Shown here one piece after another: positions 1 to 11,899 of a DNA stretch of 64,000 nucleotides. Numbering within the stretch: the stretch's first letter is position 1; each line of letters begins with the position of its first letter. The notes beneath the pieces were generated by a model. The model saw nothing but the letters and a program-made list of their open reading frames with translations, searched no databases and was not told the origin of the DNA. Made by a program: the position numbers and the translations under genes. Source of the DNA: Albula goreensis (taxonomy: Eukaryota > Chordata > Actinopteri > Albuliformes > Albulidae); NCBI GenBank assembly GCA_022829145.1, contig CM040742.1:13868131-13932130 (forward strand), read 5' to 3'.

Positions 1-2199
1 ATATCAGTTATTTCAAATTTCAAAGTCTTATTGATGGAGATATTATATAAAATATATCAAAAATATGTTAACAAAATATATCTTGATATTATATAACTCA
101 AAAAGGGAGCATAGCAGCACTGCTGTTTAATCACTGGACAGATGGGAGCTTGTAGACTGTAGCTCATTCAGATAAAAGTACTCTGTGTCCTTAGTGAAGA
201 ACAGAAAAGGCACAAATCCTGGGCAACATTAAGGGCAAATATTGTCTGAACCCAACACATTCCCCATTCTGATATCTCCCTCTAGGCCAGGGTGCAGGCA
301 GTAATAGGATGTTCTTTTCAATAAGAGCTGTGGAGAAATGATGGCGGCGGCTGTTCTAAATCACAAACGACAAAACGTCATTTTTTTCCCTCTGGACCAC
401 CGATAGCAAAGCAGACGAATCACTGTCACTTAGAGCAGGAGGTGAAGAGTGGTGGAGGTTCTGACAGGTTCTGGCAGAGGGATGTTCTCTGTGAGTCCGA
501 ACCCAAGCACTGTCCGCATCGTTTGTCTTGGACTCCAATGAAGATGCGGTTTTGTCTGGGTAATTTGGAACGCATAGGGTACAGACAGGCCTGGAGAGTT
601 TTTTTTTTTAAATCTCATCCTATACAAGAGAAAACAGTACAAAGTCTTCTTTTTACATCTTCTTGAGTGTTTTCACTCTCAATGGTTTTGGAAGCCTGAA
701 TTTTCATAATATTATTAGAATATTTATGGAAATACTTGACTGTTTGTCAACATAAACTGTTTTCCAAAAGTATGCAAGGCCAGCTGGACTCATTGCAATG
801 TTTTTCAGTGATGTATCACATTCTGTGGCTTGGAAATGGTGATCAAACCCTGAAAATGGACGCACAGTGAATGTATTAAGGTTTTGGCTGTATAAGTTGG
901 TTTTCTTACTTCCTCTGAATTTCCAAGACACATACTGCTGCAAATATTACAGATGTGATGTGGCTCTCCGGTTGGTGAGGGCACTGAACAGAAGAGGGGG
1001 CAGAACTCTTCCAGCTAGTCCTGTGGACTCCTCCATCACCACCCCCTGCTTGCATTTATGAGCACTTCTGTAAATACCCTGAGTAGGATGCACTAATTCC
1101 ATCATTTTTAATAATTCTCTATAAGAGTAATCTGGTATGAAGGATACGATATTTAGCGTATAACAGTCTAACATTTACTCAGTTGGACTTAGATGAGAGG
1201 ATTCAGTGTATGATCTTCTTGTGCTTCAACTGAAAGTGTTAAACACTACCTTCCGTGTTTATGTTGGTAAGTGTTGTTGCCAAGTTTGGTTTTGCTCTAA
1301 ACCATTAGCTGCAAACGGTTGGCACGACTGGAGTGTGATGCACTGAAGTAAGTGGGAATAATGCTCTATTTAATAGTTCATTAGCAGGCAGCCATGGAAT
1401 GGGGGATCATCGCCTAAGAGGCGTTTGGTGACGCAGAGTCGATCTGGGAATCAAGCTAAATGGTAAATGTTTATTGTTAAATATCTTGCAAGAGGTCCCA
1501 AGACGCTCTCATGACTCCATATGCAGAAATATGGTTTTGAGACGTGTCTCAATTTCACAGAATCAATTTTTAACGGTCCTACAAAAGACCCTTAGCACTG
1601 TTACACCATTAAAGCAGAAATGTAAAAATTAGAAAGAGAAACATTCTTTGGTAACCTGCAGTAATTAAAAATGGGTAGATTATAATGTACTGTAACTTGT
1701 CTGGACACATTCTGCAGGGGAACAACGCAATCAAATGTGATTGCTGCAGGAAGATAGTATGGCCCTGCATTCAGTGAATATTTCTGCAAAATCAATGCAG
1801 TGTTCTTTTCCTTTACAAACAATGTTACATTGCTCCAATAACATGCAAAATGGAACACTGTTTGAGAATAAGAAAACAGTAATTGTGAAGAGAGGAATGC
1901 ATACTGGATCCAAGCCATATTTTCTATCAGTAATTAAAGCGTTTAAGGCATTTATTCCTTTACTCAATAAAACATAAACCATAAATAATCCAAGTTTGAT
2001 AACCAGTTGAACATGATTATTTGTTGGCAATTCTTAGCATCTTGCTTTATTTTGAAAGTCTTAGATCTAGACGGCTGAAATTAGAGCATTTAAACAAACC
2101 AATAACTGGCTGTGAACTTTAGCTGGGATGGAATATGAAGCAATCTTGAATATCCTAAAAACATGACTCCACAGCCCCCCTCCTAATCTGGATGTGATG
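1..2199. other. Gene-free AT-rich intergenic DNA
   Basis: No exon, RNA gene or recognisable mobile element was seen. Open frames here are short, occur on both strands and have no recognisable protein composition. A less AT-rich patch at about 330-560 and a plain AT-rich stretch before it show nothing I can name. Confidence 0.6.
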
Positions 2200-2560
2200 A
2201 TTCAGTTGAAACTATCATTCCTTCATTAAATGAACTGGACAGACAAACATTACCAGTCCCAAACCATCTGAATTTACCTGATGCCTGAAAATGCTATCCA
2301 GTTTATACTGCCAAGGAGAAATCCACGATGAAATATGGAGTACCTTCACTACCCTCTCTTAAGTCACGGACAATTGATGCCGTTATTATGTGATGATGCC
2401 GCCATTACCGCAAGACATAGCTCTCGCTGCCTGTTTGCCTGATGCCTTATTCTTCACCCCCGCTAACACTAATGATGATTGTGAACTCACAGGCCGGCTT
2501 CCCCCAGGGACTGCCATCAATCACAGAGCCCCTTTTCACTTATCCCAGCTTCTGCATTAT
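2200..2560. other. Candidate conserved non-coding element
   Basis: This is a block of high-complexity, GC-balanced sequence with no repeat structure. It contains several TGATGATG/ATTACC-like and TAATGATGATTG motifs of the kind seen in vertebrate developmental enhancers. It is bounded on the right by a short (TA)n/(TG)n tract at 2571-2590. The conserved status is inferred from composition only; alignment with other fishes is required. Confidence 0.28.
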
Positions 2561-4575
2561 ATCTGATACACATATATATATATGTGTGTATTTCTGAAAC
2601 AAAATGGCCGCCCAGGTGGATGTGATACATCGGTAGTTGAGATGAGTTTCCCGCCTCTAGTGTGAGTGCTTCAGGTCTCAAGAAAAAGCTCTGTTTAGAT
2701 GTAATTATTTATTATTGGTAGTAGTAGTAGTAGTTAGTAGCACTGGTAGTAGTTGCACCTGAAATACAAGCACATTTAAAGTGCACAAACAATAAATTCC
2801 AGAATAAAATGCTGCATAAACCTTGTTATGAAGTCTTAATACAGCCTAATTCCATGAACAGAATCAAATATATTTTTGTGTAAGTCATGTGCATAAAAGT
2901 GATTTATATATGGTTTATGTATGGGCATATGAGAGCAGAGTTCCTACTGACTGACTTGGAGGAGGCCAAGGCCCAACAAAATGGTTGTAGAGATAAGAAT
3001 TGATCAGATTTCCAGCAGTTTTGACATTCCCTCTGGTGCGTGGACTGACACAGAGGGTGGGAAATTTCTAGTCACACTCCAGTGTGAGCAAACACCATCC
3101 TCCTGTGCCCTTTTAATGGCGAAAAGGTCAGACCATATGCCAGGGAGAGCTTGGTGCAGGAGAGGACCGGGGTGCCTTTGGGCTGCTTGCTCGATATGAG
3201 CAATAGGAGCGCGATTCTGCACCGTGGCATGCAAGTGTTGCTCTCCCAGATCTAAACCCCCCCCACGCACATGCACACACACAATCGGCTATCACTCAAG
3301 GATCACAACCCCCACAATGCACCTCTGCCACAGATTCATACACACCATCTGTGTGCGTGTCTTTCTTATCTTTCTTATTTCGTCAAAGGAGGCGGTAGAT
3401 ATGTCCAGAGTATTTGTGCACACAGTACAGTACACCCTGTGAAAGTCTGACACTGTGCACTCGTCCACTAAAAGGGGAACATCACAGGCTGCACAAAATT
3501 GCGGCTGCGGACACAAGGCCTCAATAGTGTGAAGGAGGTTCAGAGTGCCGCACTAAGCTTTCATTTGTATCGGCAGCACGTTTTACAATTCGCACAACGG
3601 GATGCCGTCAGGCATTAATCAAGAGGCACAAACGCAGGCAAACGCCCAGCCCCCAACCAGGTGAATAAAGGTGCCATATGCGGAGACAGGAAGTGAGAGA
3701 GGCAGGGGATTGATGGAATGTTCCGGTGCCGAGCGATCATCGGGGGAGCGGGTATGACAAGGTGATGCATCACGGCCTGGATCAGAAGGCCCCGTGTACA
3801 TCACTGGCGAGGTCGCTCCAAGTGAGCTGCCCTGACAGCTGCTTACCGCCTGATCCGCTGCAGCGTTTTCCTGGGCTACATCACAGGTGCAAAACAGTCA
3901 CCTGCAAAAAAAAAAAAACAGATCATCTGACAAGGGAATTCAATGCAGCTGTAACAACCTGCCTGTGAAAAATTGTGTTTTTTTATTTGGTTATCTTTTT
4001 TTTTCTAGTGGAGAATTTTATGGGTGAGTGGGATGGTAGATTGTACTGTTTATCGCGTATGTTCGTATGCATGCAATGTACAAATACACCACTCTGTGCT
4101 GTAATAAATAGCAAAATAAAAAAAGAAATTAAAGCAATAAAATCATTGGGGAATGTCAGCTGAGTCTATTTTTATCTCTGCACACCACGTGCCCTGCGCA
4201 CAACATGAGGTGAATATTAAATTAAAAGTCAAATACTGCTTCTCTCAATGTACCTGTTTAATTATGTAACACTCATGCAAGGAAAAGCACTTGTATTATA
4301 CATCTAATTGTAATTCCTGCTTTGTTTTTTTTTTAAACAATGTTTTGTTCTCACCAGTTTGGATTTGCCAGTGGTGTTTTTGCAGTCACTGTTGTGCAAT
4401 TTGAAGTTTAGCACTCACTAAACTGCGCTTTTAACTGTTTTTTTTCCTTGAAAAATTCTTGGGTTTTTTTTAAAGTGGGAAATTCAATTCAAACTGATTT
4501 CAGTACAATTGTGTTTTATTCATGCACAAAAGTAAGGTTTATGGTTTGTATGAGATTACTGTTATATTTCAATGG
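2561..4575. other. Gene-free intergenic DNA with small simple repeats
   Basis: It holds a palindromic TATATATG microsatellite (2571-2590), a short (GTA)n run (2717-2735), a poly(A) run (3906-3919) and several poly(T) runs. The part at about 3540-3880 is more complex and GC-balanced and could be conserved regulatory sequence. No gene was seen. Confidence 0.5.
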
Positions 4576-4580
4576 ACTAG

Positions 4581-4595
4581 CACCCTCTTGTGGTG
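4581..4595 (-). promoter_or_regulatory. CTCF-like motif
   Basis: Read on the minus strand this is CACCACAAGAGGGTG, close to the vertebrate CTCF core (CCASYAGRKGGCR); the mismatches are an A at the fifth core position and T for C near the end. Motif only; occupancy is unknown. Confidence 0.3.
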
Positions 4596-4599
4596 AAGT

Positions 4600-5390
4600 T
4601 TGTATGCAGGATAATGGGGTGGAGCTAAAACCTCAGTCTCCCTTGACTGTGTTGTGTCACAATGTGGGGTGTGGCCACTGTACCAGGTGATGAGTGGAAA
4701 AGAAGGACATTGATGTTCAAGTCACGGAGGGAAAAAGGCCAGTGCTTGCTTTACTTTTCACTCTTTAGGGGAGGGACAACATGACAAACTAAAACACCAT
4801 GAAGACCCAAAAATAACTGTAGTGGGTAGAAGACCGGCCCTTGCTAATCACATAGGGAATCAGTGCCAGAGGCTAGGGAGCTGATGTAGACTTGGGGAGC
4901 AGATGGGGTCAGCTGAGTGTTTCAGGCCCTCAAGGAAACATCCCAGGGTACAGTGAGGGGCACTCAAGGGTCCAGCGAAGGCCATGGAGTGGCCACGGCT
5001 GACCACCCGAGAGAACGGACCCCTCCTGTGGGGAGCAGGGAACTGAAAGCAGGGAGACCGAGACAGACCCCAGGGGAGTGTCCACAGGGAGGCCCATCAG
5101 AACAGGCAGAGAGGAGCCCCCAGCCTGTCCCATGGGGAGAGGTGATAAAGCAGCTTCTGACAGCAGCCAGGCATGGGAGCACCATGAAACTGGACTGTAT
5201 GGCTCCCGCTAGTGGCTAGAAGGTATCTAGCAGGACTTTTGGCAGGAAATGAAGGCAACCCAGCTCCCCTCAGTGAGTACAGATTCAGGAGCACCTTATG
5301 GAAGAAATATATCTTAAATTAGACTGAAAAACATAACCTAGCCATTATGAAACACAGTTTGGTTTAAAGCTAATTAGAAGGATTACATAA
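4600..5390. other. Unassigned intergenic segment flanking a Tc1 element
   Basis: The segment at about 4850-5230 is purine- and GC-rich and happens to contain a 100-codon open frame on the plus strand (4917-5219) plus open frames on the minus strand. Residue composition is low in hydrophobics and rich in G, P, R and S. I recognise no protein and regard it as chance coding potential or an unknown repeat. It ends at the TA target of the neighbouring transposon. Confidence 0.4.
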
Positions 5391-5394
5391 TATA

Positions 5395-6078
5395 CACCGA
5401 TCAGCCCCAGGTAAGTGACGCACACACACCCAGCCATCCACGTGATGTAAAAGAAAACATGATTCATCAGACCAGGCCACCTTCTTCCATTGCTCCGTGG
5501 TCCAGTTCCGATGCTCACATGCCCATTGTTGGCACTTTCGGCAGTGGACAGGGGTCAGCATGGGCATCCTGACCGGTCTGCAGCTACGCAGCCCCATACG
5601 CAACAAACTGTGATGCACTGTGTGTTCTGACACCTTTCTATCAGAACCAACATTAACTTTTTCAGCAATCTGAGCTACAGTAGCTCATCTTTTGGATCGG
5701 ACCAGATGGGCCAGCCTTCACTCCCCACGTGCATCAGTGAACCTTAGCCGCCCATGACCCTGTCTCCTGCTCACCACTTTTCCTTCCTTGGACTACATTT
5801 GATAGGTACTGACCACTGCAGACCAGGAACACCCCACAAGAGCTGCAGTTTTGGAGATGCTCCGACCCAGTCGTCTAGCCATCACAATTTGGCTCTTGTC
5901 AAAGTCGTTCAAATCCTTATGCTTGCCCATTTATCCTGCTTCTAATACATCAACTTTGAGGACAAAATGTTCACTTGCTGCCTAATATATCCCACCCACT
6001 AACAGGTGCCATGATAACAAGATAATCAGTGCTATTCACGTCACCTGTCAGTGGTCATAATGTTATGATTGATTGGTG
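5395..6078 (-). mobile_element. Tc1/mariner element, internally deleted copy
   Basis: The left end reads TA-CACCGATCA and the right end, on the opposite strand, reads TA-CACCAATCAATCATAAC. These form terminal inverted repeats flanked by the TA dinucleotide that Tc1/mariner elements duplicate on insertion. On the minus strand the 5' part continues through 'cattatgaccactgacagg' into the start of a transposase gene. The middle and C-terminal part of the gene is missing: sequence coding the ..HLPG.. region joins directly to the left terminal repeat near position 5406. It is a non-autonomous deletion derivative of a family abundant in teleosts. Confidence 0.88.
5407..5930 (-). pseudogene. Tc1-like transposase, truncated and frame-disrupted
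   Basis: The relic begins at ATG 5930 on the minus strand with [20 protein letters not shown], the N-terminal helix-turn-helix (paired-like) DNA-binding region of Tc1 transposases. A TAG ends that frame after about 45 codons. Further downstream an open frame (to 5633 and below) carries the second DNA-binding region and the start of the DDE catalytic domain: LTPVHCRKCQQWACEHRNW, then WSDESCF, which contains the first catalytic Asp. The remaining catalytic residues (second D and E of the DD34E triad) are deleted. It cannot encode an active enzyme. The family would cut and paste the element at TA sites. Confidence 0.85.
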
Positions 6079-6080
6079 TA

Positions 6081-7099
6081 TGTTGTGGCTTGCATGGGGG
6101 CAACTTGCATATGTCCCCATCACAAATATTTCAAAACTCTTTTGGCTTCCTCAAGTGTTTCAGTGCTTGTTTCACAATGATGTAATGTGCAAATGTAGCA
6201 TCGAGGCTTCAAACATATCCAAAGCAATTACTTCAATTGTATTACATGATTCGAATGTTGTGCTGCTCCATTCGCCACAAACAAGCTCCTTCTTTTGAAA
6301 AAGATCCTCTCCCTCTCTGTAGGGCCCTCCTCCAGGCATAACAGGCTGTGCTTTTATAAGCACCTTAACGAAGGCAGGGAGCACCCGCGATGTTTCCTGA
6401 TCAGTCTCAGGTACACGCCTGTAGCCAGAACATGACAGCCTGCCACTGGCCCGGGAGTTCAGTGGCAGTGGTGGTGGGACACTGAGGTGTCAAGAAACCA
6501 AATCTGGGCAGAACAATTAAGGGCCAAAAGCAAAGATGCTGATTCACACCAATCATGTTTTTATTCTTGAGATCGCACATTTTTTGATTGGTTCAGACAA
6601 ATCAATGATTGACAGGTCATCGTAGCTTCATTTATTAATGAAACCTTGGTCTCCTGTCACTAGGAGACAGCAGTGCATGTGACAGCAGTAAAAAAGGGGG
6701 AGCGACCCTCCAGCACCCCCACCCCTCAGGCATCATAGGCATATACAAAGAACATTGGCATCAAAACCAAACCTCTCTTTCAGACAAGCTGAGCACGTTT
6801 CTCACAAGTTCCCCAACCCAAGGGGCCCAGAACACATGACCGTCAAAGAGTAGACAGACAGACAGACAGACAGACACATGTGTGAATTAGCATGGTTCCC
6901 ACATAGCGACAGGGTTCACCAATACACAGAGGACCAGAAGGCAAAGACTTTGTTGTGGGCACACAGACAGTTAGCAAAATCTCAGACAGGTGCACCAGCA
7001 TGGCAAGTCCTGTGGTTTCCCCAGCGTGGGAGCCACCAACGGTCGACTTCACAAGTTGGTGAAGACAGAACAAAATGCGAGTGGGGCATTGTCTAAGAG
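6081..7099. other. Gene-free intergenic DNA with an old dispersed repeat
   Basis: It holds one copy of a CCAAT/ATTGG-containing dispersed repeat (6538-6640, listed separately). A small perfect hairpin follows at about 6648-6667 (GTCTCCT stem, 6-nt loop, AGGAGAC), then a short (CAGA)n run at 6850-6876. No coding sequence was seen. Confidence 0.5.
6538..6640 (+). repeat. Dispersed repeat, copy 1 of 2 in the window
   Basis: This segment aligns by eye with 46917-47030. Shared blocks in the same order are CTGAT-CACCAATCAT, a TGATTGGTT..A.ACAA block, CA.TGATTG.CAG, and CGTAGCT/TGTAGCT. Divergence is substantial, so it is an old interspersed element of unknown class. Confidence 0.55.
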
Positions 7100-7580
7100 C
7101 AGCGAGCGCTTCTGCACACTGCACTGTGCCTCTTTAATTAGCAAACAATCACAGAAGTGAGGGAAAGTGAGACTGCCTAGAGACGCTAAAGAATCATAGC
7201 CCTCGGCCAGTTGTATTGTTTTATGTTGGGGCACATGCGACTTGGCTTTGCCTTTTTCCAAATTAATTTCCGCTCGGTTTCCCTGACAGCAGGGGCATGC
7301 TCTCCAGTAGCAGAGCAGCAAAGAATCTTAGCATTCCAAATTATGACGGTCGTCTTATTCAACGCTACCACCTTTCTTGCTTTTGACCAGTTATTTGCCT
7401 CTTTTTTTCAATTAAAGCTTGAGCGAAAAAAACCTGCTCTCTGGCAGCCTCTGAAAGTCCCCCATTTATAATTCAACCCCGTGGATGAGAAATGCATTTA
7501 AACTGAGAGGCGAGTGCTGTTTTTATATCGAGCTAATTAAAAAAGTCAATCAAACTTGTTTTTTTTTTCTCTTTCCGGCT
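7100..7580. other. Candidate conserved non-coding element rich in homeodomain cores
   Basis: The complex sequence contains TAATTA cores at 7135-7140 and 7534-7539, AATTAATT at 7261-7268, TTTATAATTCAA near 7466 and an ATGCATTTAAA octamer-like site near 7492. Homeodomain-type sites at this density, without a repeat explanation, resemble a developmental enhancer. Inferred from motif content only. Confidence 0.33.
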
Positions 7581-8522
7581 GTTGGCACAACTGTAAGTTT
7601 TAAAAATACTTGCCCCCCCACCCCCACCTAAATTACAGAAACACAGAGGTCCAACTGCCTGGGAGTGGTAGAGCTTTCTCTTGAATTATGCCATTTGTTT
7701 TCCAATCCTACAGGCCTCGGAGGCCCGCTTTCAACATATTTCAAAAACCTCTCCCGAGAGAGCGGGATGTTTGGGGCCTCATGTATTCCAAACAGAGATG
7801 CTTTCTTAGGGGCATAAGTTTCCAACTCTCCCCACCCCCACCCCCCAGTGAGTGTGGAGTAGCACCCTCCCCTTCCCCATGCCGAAGCCTTTCTCTGCAC
7901 ACACACACATGCCCATGCAGAGACTTCATGGCTTGATGGCTTCTCAGTGTGATACCGTGGCTTGATAGCTTATCTGCGCGATTTCTGGTTGGGAGTTCAG
8001 TACGGCAATCGGATGGAAAAACAGCCATTGACAAATCCAGCACTCCCACAAAGATGAGATCTGGCGGAACATGATGCACAGCTCAAAGACAGTGTAGCCA
8101 CTGTGACGGCAAGAGATGGAGACCATGGTGACAAATCTGGCGTTTGCCAGGCATGAAAAAGGCGGTCCCTTGTATTAAAACAGAGCCCAGCTTTCATGGT
8201 AAATGAGATATAAATTTCCCATAATTGAATGTTACCCATCCCGGTGGCCCTTGTATAAATCTCAACATGAGCCTTATCTCTCTCAGCACATGGCACAAGC
8301 GTTGAAATCAATTCTGCAGCCAATCACCCAAACACAGTCAAAGCTCCTGCTGCACCACAAAGCTATCTGCTTGCCTCCTCTGGTGTCTTTGACTTCTCTG
8401 TGTAGAGGAGGCCCTCTCCGAATGGCCTTGTTCAAACATGCAGAAACAGACTGTGTGATTAAGCCATTTACAGACCCAGGGAATAACAAGCATGGGGATG
8501 ACACGTTGTTTTTGATTTGTAC
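7581..8522. other. Gene-free intergenic DNA
   Basis: It contains C-rich tracts at 7612-7628 and 7834-7848. Several overlapping open frames of up to 112 codons occur on both strands; none has a recognisable domain, and they overlap each other in conflicting frames. I see no gene. Confidence 0.5.
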
Positions 8523-8538
8523 AGCCCCCTAGTGGCTG
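8523..8538 (-). promoter_or_regulatory. Strong CTCF-like motif
   Basis: The minus strand reads CAGCCACTAGGGGGCT, which matches the CTCF core CCASYAGRKGGC at every defined core position. It is the best motif in the left half of the window. Binding is an inference. Confidence 0.42.
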
Positions 8539-9639
8539 CTAAGTGGACTGCAATTGCTTTTGTGCTTCACTGGCATTGGTGTCATGCTTTTGTTGATGCT
8601 GTCATTTTGTTTGTCTGTCGGTGCTTTGTTTTGTCTAGTACAGGGCTTAGAATTAAGGGGGGAGTACTTCAAAAAACAAAATACTGAAATGCATTGTGTT
8701 TTTGATGAATGAAGCATCCTGTCTAGCAGCCTGAATGTGCATTTGAGTATGCGTGTGTGCGTGTGTGAATATGTCACATGCACTCACACGTGTGAGAGAC
8801 AAGCATGTCCGAAACACTCAAGTTTACTTCTCTCATCGTATTGTTCCATTAAAAGTGGAGTTGGGGGAAAAAATAGCAATTTATCTTGGTGTGCATAAAG
8901 GACCATGTTTCCATATAAATGTTAATGCCTTCCCCCAGCTGACAAAGCAGTTGAGGCTTTTCAATATAAAAGTAGAGGGCCAAGGAGAAGACTGACACTG
9001 GGAGGAGCGGAAAGCAGAATGCTTTACATAATGTCACATTAAATATAAAAAGCACTTAGCTTGGAGAGGGCCTCACATTGTTGTTCAGTTAATACATTAA
9101 GAGGGCGATTTAGCAAAATCTGATTTATTCTGTTCAAATTTGTCACCAGACAGAGACCTAAGGAGAGAGAGAGGGTGTGCTGTGAAAACAACCAGCTTGT
9201 TTTAAAGGAGGGTAATGGTCCAGGCTTTTGCCATTATTTTATTCAAATCAAACTTAAATGTATTCAAATGAATCACTCATCATCTGTGGAACACAGTTTC
9301 AGTCATGGCAGAAATTGAAACTTGATTTTTTAAAACTGAGAAAACAACTCAGATTATGTGGAGGTATTTAATGGAATGCTGGCTGAAAATCTGGCCCTCA
9401 TCATTGCTTGTGGGACCTTAGCACTGAAGCATATTAATGCTAAAATATTTGGTCTTCACAGACCTACACTTAGCATTTGAAACTATACAGCACTGTCTTC
9501 GCCATTTACATATAGCATAGTAGCAGTTGTTCAAAAGTACTGCTCCCTGAATAATTGACATGAGCATTAAAACCCACTTTTTTATAATGAGCACACTTCT
9601 GAACCATCTACATGAAATTACATATTTTTATGGCACTAT
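8539..9639. other. Gene-free intergenic DNA
   Basis: AT-rich with a short (GT)n-like run at 8750-8766 and a GAGAGA run near 9165. Nothing else identifiable. Confidence 0.5.
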
Positions 9640-10150
9640 GCACCAGACCTGCCGTCTTTTGTGCTCTGTAGCGACCTGATACATCTTAAATTTAACATCA
9701 AAACGCTGTCTTTTCTTTTGCGCATTCTTAAAAGAATGAGAGGAAAGAAAGACCTCTAATTATTCTGAGCTGAGAGTTGTACTTTCACAACGGCCATTTC
9801 AAAGAATAGCACTTGAAGGAGAATGACGTATAATAGCTTACTTTAACGCTGGTTCAAACTCGCGGCTGCTGAAATCACATTAATGCTGAGCGGCTCTCTC
9901 GCAAATCCCAGTTTTATTCTCGTCAGTTAACAGATGCGTCGTTAAAGCTGGCCGCTGAAGCGTTGCAGCCAAACCACTGCTGCTTACACCATGTCTCTGA
10001 ACCCCGGCGAAGTTGCGTTACACGATTATGCCAATCAAAGTTATGTTACATAAACAACACATCAAGGAAACGGCTCGAGTTTCAACTCATTGGAAATGCA
10101 GCTGGTGAGGTGTGGCAGAATCCACGCACAATTAGCCTCATGTTTGTTTA
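9640..10150. other. Candidate conserved non-coding element
   Basis: Complex sequence with few simple repeats, a CTAATTATT site near 9757, a TGACGTA half site near 9826 and CpG-containing patches (9860-10070). It has the look of an enhancer-type element in a gene desert; conservation must be tested. Confidence 0.3.
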
Positions 10151-10870
10151 GTATCACAGCATTCATTTTAGCAAGGCGTGAGCACAATAAACATTTCATA
10201 ATAAGATATTGATTTGTGGATTTCATGTTGCTGATCTACATTTTCTCAAGGTGAAAAGGAATGCAACAGTAAGGACATGCTGGAAAAAATAAATGTATTT
10301 TCCAAATATTGAGCTGAAAGGTCAGAGAGTTAGAAGAAAACCAGACAACAGGTCAAGGAATAAAACTAAGAAGAAAAGCATGGTTTCCTTTCTAAATGTA
10401 ATGCTGATTTTTATACTTTTCAAAATATGTCATTTCATGAGCTGAATTTGTAGTCTGATAATACTTACAACAGGTGCACATAGACATCAATACACAGAAT
10501 GTAGACCTGTTCTGAGAACATTATATTTTGCTTTATAAAACAAACACCTCAAGAGCAGTCGTACAATCCAGAGCGTATCAAATGGCTGGCTTGGTGGTCC
10601 ATAGTGATCCCAAGATGAGAATCAAACTTTTGAAGACGCTCTCTTTCTCTTTCTCTTGCTCTGCCCTCCTCCCTCGTCTCTGATCCGTGGTATGCAATTT
10701 CACACAGAGTGTCTTTTTATCCTGAAGACATTGTATACATTTTACATCAAGCAAGGGACAAACCCGCAGAGGGGGCCATGTATGGAAAATTAGGAGGGGT
10801 GACTCCGTGAGATGGAGACAAATGGGCAATGCTGTCAGAAGGCTTTCATATCACCAGCAAATCAAACTGA
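10151..10870. other. Gene-free intergenic DNA
   Basis: AT-rich, with a pyrimidine-rich run (CTCTTTCTCT..) at 10638-10680. No feature I can identify. Confidence 0.5.
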
Positions 10871-10871
10871 G

Positions 10872-11892
10872 CAGCAGTTCACAAACTGTGGGTTTGGACC
10901 TACCAGTGGGTAACGAGAAGGGTTAGGGTGAGGCGTAGCATAATATCACATGTAGAATAAAAGAACTGGGCTAGATTAAACCAAACAAAATGTACATGGT
11001 ATCTGTAAGAGCATGTAAAACTCAATTGTAATGGAATTAAACCTTTTTCATAGTCAGTGGGTATACATGCATATACAGAGTATACAGACAGGGGCACAGA
11101 TGAAGGGGGGGGTGCTGGGGCGTTGGCTGGGAGGGACCCCAATCTGTTCCCATCCTTATATATATGTTGTATAAGTTTAAAAGTTGAGACCTTTTGCCCA
11201 CAGTTTGGTCCCCCCCACTTCAAAAATCTCTCCTGCGCCACTGTATACGGACATACTTTTCTAGGGGTTTAGCCTGTATTAGCCTAATAACCTTATTACC
11301 ATTAATACATATGGGCTCTGGAGTTACAGTATGCCCACCTCCTCAGACAGTATACTCACCTATTAGCCTTATTACCATTAACACATATGGGCTTTGGAGT
11401 TACAGTATACAAACCTCCTCAGACAGTATACTCACCTATTGGCCTTATTACCATTAATACAAATGGGCTCTGGAGTTAAAGTATGCCCACCTCCTCAGAC
11501 AGTATACTCACCTATTAGCCTTATTACCATTAATACAAATGGGCTCTGGAGTTAAAGTATGCAAACCTCCTCAGACAGTATACTCACCTATTAGCCTTAT
11601 TACCATTAACACATATGGGCTTTTGGAGTAACAATATGCCCACCTCCTCAGACAGTAAAATGTAAAATACTGAATTGAAATTTGTTGCAATGTAATGTCT
11701 GTTGACTATTGATTGAATTGCATTTCAATCAATAGATTAATACCTAGTGTTGTGTAGTATTAAGCCCAGTGTGTTTTCTGCATGACAAACCCCATGTAAG
11801 CACTTACATTAAAATCCTTTTAATTCTGTGTTTTAAAGTGTTTTGGGTCACATTTTAATGAGGGGGTGGGTCACAAAAAAAGACTGTCACTG
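10872..11892. mobile_element. Possible degenerate hAT-like element
   Basis: The left edge begins CAGCAGTTCACAAACTGTGG followed by 'ggacctaccagtggg'. The right edge ends in 'ggtgggtcac..aaaagactgtcactg'. Both resemble the degenerate CAGTGGTTCTCAAACT...GGTCGGGACCCA termini common in vertebrate hAT elements. No 8-bp target duplication is visible and no transposase remains; the middle is occupied by a 76-bp tandem repeat. The call rests on terminal resemblance only. Confidence 0.33.
11288..11658 (+). repeat. Minisatellite, 76-bp unit, about five copies
   Basis: Units start with TAGCCTTATTACCATTAA and run through 'atgggctctggagtta', 'cctcctcagacagta' and 'tactcacctat'. Starts at 11364, 11440, 11516 and 11592 are exactly 76 bp apart, with a diverged first unit before them. 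Units differ by a few substitutions (for example atgccc versus atacaaa). Confidence 0.93.
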
Positions 11893-11899
11893 TAAGTGT

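Noticed and set aside
4917-5219. 100-codon plus-strand frame beside the Tc1 element
   Set aside because: It is low-complexity G/P/R/S-rich, unrecognised, overlaps minus-strand frames and is not part of the transposon.
11288-11658. Direct repeats considered as CRISPR or LTRs
   Set aside because: Simple 76-bp head-to-tail tandem copies with no spacers or coding region.
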